Assembly: GCA_946645735.1 (NCBI GenBank)
Contig: CAMPCK010000013.1
Span: forward strand, 1-10,067
Reading direction: 5' to 3'
Origin: an uncultured Clostridia bacterium
GTDB taxonomy: Bacteria; Bacillota_A; Clostridia; Peptostreptococcales; Anaerovoracaceae
Length of the DNA: 10,067 bases
The notes beneath the pieces are model-generated. The model searched no databases, was not told the DNA's origin, and saw only the letters and a list, made by a program, of their open reading frames with translations. Of the stretch, positions 6,534 through 10,067 are shown piece by piece (within the stretch, counting starts at the first letter, position 1; every line of letters begins with the position of its first letter). Position numbers and translations under genes: made by a program.

Positions 6534-7463
6534 TTACCTGAACATGGGCGTGGAAAGATATCTGTCACCTGTGTCGGGAAGAAGGACTACAATGTTTTTC
6601 CCTGCGTTTTCAGGGCGGCCAGCAAGGATCATTGCAGCGTGAAGGGCAGCTCCCGATGAGATGCCGGCCAGTACTCCTTCCCTGGTGCCGAGAAGCCTTC
6701 CTGCTTCATAGGCTTCTTCATCCGTTACCCTGATCACTTCATCATAGATCTCTGTGTTGAGGATCTCCGGTACGAAGCCTGCTCCTATGCCCTGAAGGCC
6801 GTGGCTTCCGGCGGATCCTCCCGAAAGAACTGCAGAACCGGCAGGTTCAACTGCAGCTATTCTGATGCCGGGATTCTTTGATTTAAGGTATTCGCCTGTG
6901 CCCGTTATAGTGCCTCCTGTGCCCACTCCTGCCACGAAGATATCGATATTTCCGTCCGTGTCATCCCAGATCTCAGGTCCTGTGGTGCTCCTGTGAGCTT
7001 CAGGATTGGCGGGATTAACGAACTGGCCTGCTACAAATCCTCCGGGAATGCTTGCGGCGAGCTCTTCTGCCTTGTCGATGGCTCCCTGCATGCCGAGTCT
7101 TCCTTCTGTGAGCACCAGTTCAGCTCCGTAGGCCGTCATGAGGATCTTTCTTTCCTCAGACATGGAATCGGGCATGACGATTATGGTTCTGTATCCTCTT
7201 GCAGCGCATACGGCAGCAAGTCCGATGCCGGTGTTTCCCGATGTGGGTTCTATGACAACGGACCCATCTTTAAGGATCCCTCTTCTCTCCGCATCGTCAA
7301 GCATCGCGCGGGCAACTCTGTCCTTGGCGGATCCTGCGGGATTGAGATACTCAAGCTTGGCGAATATCCTTGCCCCGAGTTTTTTGCATTCCTCTATTCT
7401 TTTCAGTTCAAGAAGAGGTGTCTGTCCTATTAGCTGTTCCACGGAATCATAAATTCTTGCCAT
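6534..7463 (-). CDS. cysK: Cysteine synthase (O-acetylserine sulfhydrylase)
   Basis: This 309-residue cytosolic PLP enzyme makes L-cysteine from O-acetylserine and sulfide. Fingerprints are clear: the PLP lysine Lys47 in NPAGSAKDR, the substrate loop TSGNTG (74-79), the phosphate loop GTGGT (181-185) and GISSGA (267-272), where a Ser contacts the PLP ring nitrogen. The length is the usual one and no residue is missing. The ATG at 7461-7463 has GGAG six bases upstream and comes one base after the stop of the nucleotidyltransferase gene, so translation is probably coupled. No serine acetyltransferase gene is visible. It is the last gene before the terminator at 6466-6508. CysM-like activity with other sulfur donors cannot be excluded. 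Confidence 0.95.
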   Translation of the reverse strand: MARIYDSVEQLIGQTPLLELKRIEECKKLGARIFAKLEYLNPAGSAKDRVARAMLDDAERRGILKDGSVVIEPTSGNTGIGLAAVCAARGYRTIIVMPDSMSEERKILMTAYGAELVLTEGRLGMQGAIDKAEELAASIPGGFVAGQFVNPANPEAHRSTTGPEIWDDTDGNIDIFVAGVGTGGTITGTGEYLKSKNPGIRIAAVEPAGSAVLSGGSAGSHGLQGIGAGFVPEILNTEIYDEVIRVTDEEAYEAGRLLGTREGVLAGISSGAALHAAMILAGRPENAGKNIVVLLPDTGDRYLSTPMFR

Positions 7464-7464
7464 A

Positions 7465-8817
7465 TTATTCTCCTCTTTTCTTCAGGTCTTCTGCATACCT
7501 GAGAGTCTGCTTTAGTGCCTCCGGCTTGCTTACGCCGGCGAGCCTCAGTTTATGAGCGTACTCAAGGACCGGGCCAAAATATTCCCCCGGCTCAAACCCC
7601 GCCTCTATGAGGTCCCTTCCCATTACATGGGGTTTGCTCATTATTTCTTCATATATCTCAAGACGTTCCCTTAAAAACTCTTCGTCTCCGGAGAATTCAT
7701 CATCTCCCGCCATTACAGGTCTGTCGGCTATGGAGAACAGAATGAGGTCATTTCCTGATCTGGCCTGATCAAACATTCTGTTGGTAACCTTAAGCTTTGA
7801 CCTGCTGTAGGCTGTCATATTGGGTTTCATATGTATGGGAACCATGTTCATGACATAGTCCCTGATATCCTTGTTTCCTGTGATCCTTTCGAGAAAAGCT
7901 TCTATGATGGGAAGGCCTTCATTTTCATGGTCATAGGCGTGTATCCTGCCTTTTTCGAAAGTTGTGGTCACAGTCTTTCCGAAATCATGTGTGAGGCAGA
8001 GGAGCATGAAGCCGTAGGGCTCATCCGCCCTGTCTCTCAAGGCGGCTCCTCTGTCAATTACTTCCATGGTATGATTCCACACGTCGCCCTCAGGATGGAA
8101 TACAGGATCCTGCTCCACTCCTATGAGGTCCTGCACTTCCCTGAACCAGTATCCCAGTCTGTTCATCTCTCTGAGAGTTTCAAAGAATACTGAAGGTCTT
8201 GTGCTTTTGAGAGCTTTCTTAAGCTCTTCCTCCACCCTTTCTGATGAAAGCGAAGTAAGATCCATGGTGCTGCAGATCCTGACGGTTTCAGGCGCAATGC
8301 CGAAGCCGAACCTTGCAGCAAACTGCGCGGCTCTAAGCACTCTCAAGGGATCCTCACGGAAGCTGTCATCATCAATATGCCTGATAACTCCGGCCTTCAG
8401 ATCTTCGCTTCCTCCGAAATGGTCGATGATCTCACCTGTAAGAACATCCTTCATCAGGGCATTGATGGTGAAATCCCTTCTCACGGCCGCCTTTTCAGTT
8501 CCGAGATAAGGATCAACGTCTACCTCGAAGTCTCTGTGTCCATATCCTGTGGCATGTTCTTTTCTCGGAAGCGCGATGTCAAGATCCATGCCCTTAAGGG
8601 AATAGATGCCGAAATTAGAGCCGAAGCTCAGGGGCTCCCCAATGGACTCAAGAATTCTCTTAAGGCTTGATGGCTCTACCCCGTGGACCTCTATGTCCAG
8701 GTCCTTAGGCTGGATCCCCATGAGTTCATCTCTTACGCAGCCTCCCACCAGGTAGGCTCTTCCGCCCAGGGCTTCAGTTTCTATTGCGATCCTTTTTATT
8801 GCTTCATTTCTGTCCAT
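7465..8817 (-). CDS. cca: CCA tRNA nucleotidyltransferase / poly(A) polymerase family protein with HD domain
   Basis: The 450-residue protein begins with the class II nucleotidyltransferase head: GGCVRD (25-30), the catalytic pair Asp39-x-Asp41 in KDLDIEVHG, and RRDFTIN (113-119). The middle helical domain holds FREDPLRVLRAAQF, the nucleotide-discriminating region. Residues 240-300 contain an HD phosphohydrolase domain with HPEGDVWNHT and His277-Asp278 (LTHDFGK). Adding CCA to tRNA 3' ends is the best guess, but some relatives are poly(A) polymerases or A-adding enzymes and the sequence alone does not decide. The HD domain often has 2',3'-cyclic phosphodiesterase or phosphatase activity. The ATG at 8815-8817 follows a GGAG site at 8828-8831, inside the small ORF that overlaps its start by 22 bases. 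Confidence 0.88.
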   Translation of the reverse strand: MDRNEAIKRIAIETEALGGRAYLVGGCVRDELMGIQPKDLDIEVHGVEPSSLKRILESIGEPLSFGSNFGIYSLKGMDLDIALPRKEHATGYGHRDFEVDVDPYLGTEKAAVRRDFTINALMKDVLTGEIIDHFGGSEDLKAGVIRHIDDDSFREDPLRVLRAAQFAARFGFGIAPETVRICSTMDLTSLSSERVEEELKKALKSTRPSVFFETLREMNRLGYWFREVQDLIGVEQDPVFHPEGDVWNHTMEVIDRGAALRDRADEPYGFMLLCLTHDFGKTVTTTFEKGRIHAYDHENEGLPIIEAFLERITGNKDIRDYVMNMVPIHMKPNMTAYSRSKLKVTNRMFDQARSGNDLILFSIADRPVMAGDDEFSGDEEFLRERLEIYEEIMSKPHVMGRDLIEAGFEPGEYFGPVLEYAHKLRLAGVSKPEALKQTLRYAEDLKKRGE

Positions 8818-8903
8818 TCTTCAGAATCTCCGCAGGAAATATATGTCATCATTACAAATACGCACAGTGAAATGCAAAATATCTTCTTAATCAGGTCTTT
8901 CAT
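8796..8903 (-). CDS. Small lipoprotein-like peptide, 35 residues
   Basis: The frame runs from ATG 8901-8903 to TAA 8796-8798. It encodes a positively charged start MKDLIKK, a hydrophobic core IFCISLCVFVMMTY and YISCG, then an acidic tail GDSEEWTEMKQ. The Cys at 24 sits in a lipobox-like YISC (Ile at -2, Ser at -1; Tyr at -3 is unusual). A strong AAAGGA ribosome site (8911-8916) lies seven bases upstream, inside the end of the znuB gene. The ATG is one base after the znuB stop codon and the ORF overlaps the cca start by 22 bases. I do not recognise the peptide. It may be a real micro-lipoprotein, a leader that couples translation of cca, or the remnant of a longer lipoprotein. Confidence 0.5.
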   Translation of the reverse strand: MKDLIKKIFCISLCVFVMMTYISCGDSEEWTEMKQ

Positions 8904-8904
8904 T

Positions 8905-9762
8905 CTAGTTTCCTTTCACAAGTGCTGTACTTCCCCTAAGAGAGCTTATGAGGCTGCAGATGCCGAATCCCAGTGTATCAACGGCAACTACTGTGGCCCC
9001 TACGGGAGTTCCCCAGAGAATCGAGATAACGATTCCGAGAAGTGAGCATATCACGCTGAAAACAGCAGAGAATATGGTAACGCTTCTGAAATCCTTGAAG
9101 ATCCTCATGGCTGACAGAGCCGGGAAGATCACCAGGGCGGTGATCAGAAGAGATCCCACAAGCTTCATGGAGAGTACGATGATTACAGCTATAACAATAG
9201 CGATGAGAAGGTTGTATGTCTCTGTCCTTACACCCGTTGCCTTGGCGAAGTCCTCATCAAAGGTTACTGCGAATATCCTGTTGTAGAATATCACGAAGAA
9301 GAGGACTACTCCTATGGAAAGCACGATGCTGAGCCACATTTCCTTTGCCGTAAGCGTCAGTATCGATGTGGACCCGAAAAGGGTCGTGCATACGTCACCG
9401 CTTAAGTTCGACGAAGTGGAGAACACGTTCATGAGAAGATAGCCGAAGGCCAGGGCTCCAACGGATACCATGGCTATGGCAGCATCTCCCTTTATTTTGG
9501 TATTCTGTCCAGTCTTAAGAAGAAGCACGGCGCAGATAATTGTAACGGGAAGCACCACAAGCATCTGGTTGCTCACGTTGAGAACGCTTGCGATGGCGAT
9601 TCCTCCGAAGGCTACGTGGGACAGGCCGTCTCCGATAAAGGAGAAGCGTTTCAGCACCAGTGTGACCCCCAGAAGGGATGAACAAAGCGCTATCAGCACT
9701 CCTACTATCAAGGCGTACCTCACAAAGGGATATTCTAAATATTCAAAAAGTTTTTCTATCAT
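8905..9762 (-). CDS. znuB: Metal ABC transporter permease (ZnuB/MntB type, ABC-3 family)
   Basis: The 285-residue protein has about eight hydrophobic helices. It carries the family hallmark LKRFSFIGDGLSHVAFGG (37-54), which contacts the ATPase, and GSLLITALVIFPALSAM near 203-219. It forms the membrane channel of a zinc or manganese importer, together with the binding protein encoded just upstream. No ATPase gene lies between them, so the ATPase must be further upstream, out of view, or elsewhere. The ATG at 9760-9762 follows an AAAGGA site. The gene starts 15 bases after the binding-protein stop. The metal cannot be read from the permease; the zinc name is by family convention. Confidence 0.88.
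   Translation of the reverse strand: MIEKLFEYLEYPFVRYALIVGVLIALCSSLLGVTLVLKRFSFIGDGLSHVAFGGIAIASVLNVSNQMLVVLPVTIICAVLLLKTGQNTKIKGDAAIAMVSVGALAFGYLLMNVFSTSSNLSGDVCTTLFGSTSILTLTAKEMWLSIVLSIGVVLFFVIFYNRIFAVTFDEDFAKATGVRTETYNLLIAIVIAVIIVLSMKLVGSLLITALVIFPALSAMRIFKDFRSVTIFSAVFSVICSLLGIVISILWGTPVGATVVAVDTLGFGICSLISSLRGSTALVKGN
8911..8916 (-). promoter_or_regulatory. Shine-Dalgarno site for the small lipoprotein-like ORF
   Basis: AAAGGA on the minus strand lies seven bases before the ATG at 8901-8903 and encodes the last Lys-Gly of the permease. The placement is typical of translationally coupled genes and is the main evidence that the small ORF is translated. Confidence 0.6.
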
Positions 9763-9777
9763 GGTTTTCCTTTATTA

Positions 9778-10067
9778 TTATGCTCCCAGGGCTGTCCTGA
9801 GAACTTCGAGATTATTCTTCATTATATCAAGATAGGATGTGCCCCTTTCAATGTCTTCTCTTCCCACTGACTGCATTGAATTCATGGAGAGTATTTCCTG
9901 GTCTTTTGATTCTGTATTATCTATTATGGTCTGAGCGATCTTTCCGTCTGAATTCTCTATGGTCATGACGTACTTAAGGCCAAGCTCGTCAACCTTCTTT
10001 GAGAGGAAGGTCACGGTCTCAAAGCTGGCTTCTGTCTCTGAGGAACATCCCACAAAGGCTGCATAAT
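9778..10067 (-). CDS. znuA: C-terminal part of a metal ABC transporter substrate-binding protein (ZnuA/TroA family)
   Basis: About 96 codons are visible; the start is beyond 10067. The frame continues through the edge upstream of a GTG codon that is internal, not a start. The sequence reads YAAFVGCSSETEASFET (a GCSxExExS motif), a helix with FLSKKVDELGLKYV, and the end SVGREDIERGTSYLDIMKNN-LEVLRTAL. These match the second lobe of zinc/manganese-binding lipoproteins, where the tail G-x-Y-L-x-x-M-x-x-N is characteristic. The protein collects metal outside the membrane and passes it to the permease 15 bases downstream. The first-lobe ligands and any His-rich loop are outside the window, so the metal is unknown. 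Confidence 0.85.
   Translation of the reverse strand, partial: YAAFVGCSSETEASFETVTFLSKKVDELGLKYVMTIENSDGKIAQTIIDNTESKDQEILSMNSMQSVGREDIERGTSYLDIMKNNLEVLRTALGA

Noticed and set aside
10051..10053. Start codon for the final minus-strand frame at 10053
   Set aside because: The codon is GTG inside an open frame that continues upstream with ZnuA-like residues, so it is internal to a gene cut by the window edge.

Overview
The window is a densely packed stretch of bacterial chromosome in which every gene I can support lies on the minus strand, so transcription runs from high to low coordinates. The G+C content (mid-40s percent by eye), strong purine-rich Shine-Dalgarno (SD) sites, TTG starts, the XpaC family gene and the styles of the CDF transporter, PAP2 protein and cysteine-rich CPCC protein all fit a Bacillota species, most likely an anaerobic member of Clostridia. 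I cannot name the genus. I see no insertion sequence, prophage, tRNA, rRNA or CRISPR array, and the gene content looks mainly housekeeping or cell-envelope.

Upstream transcription unit (10067 down to 6534): the C-terminal end of a metal-binding lipoprotein of the ZnuA/TroA type, its ABC-3 family permease, a 35-codon small ORF with a lipoprotein-like N-terminus, a tRNA nucleotidyltransferase/poly(A) polymerase family protein with an HD domain, and cysteine synthase. Gaps are 1 to 15 bases or the genes overlap, so they probably share one transcript with coupled translation. The unit ends at a hairpin plus T-run at 6466-6508.

Downstream transcription unit (6458 down to 1 and beyond): an extended -10 promoter sits immediately after the terminator. 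It precedes a secreted M15-type D,D-carboxypeptidase with a proline-rich linker and a fibronectin III-like domain. Next come a cation diffusion facilitator with a manganese-type metal-site signature, a six-helix PAP2 family membrane phosphatase-like protein, a long-chain acyl-CoA synthetase-like enzyme, a small CPCC zinc-ribbon protein overlapping a small membrane-anchored protein, XpaC, and the first 33 codons of a gene that by position is probably TelA. Genes are 56 bases apart or less, and I see no internal terminator. The common theme is the envelope: wall trimming, lipid head-group and fatty-acid handling, metal export, and the XpaC-TelA pair linked to stress and toxic-anion tolerance. 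A shared pathway is inference.

No clearly novel multi-gene system is evident. The parts most worth a second look are the overlapping CPCC/anchored-protein pair (877-1477), the unlisted small lipopeptide gene (8796-8903), and the manganese-like signature of the CDF transporter next to a zinc/manganese uptake system.
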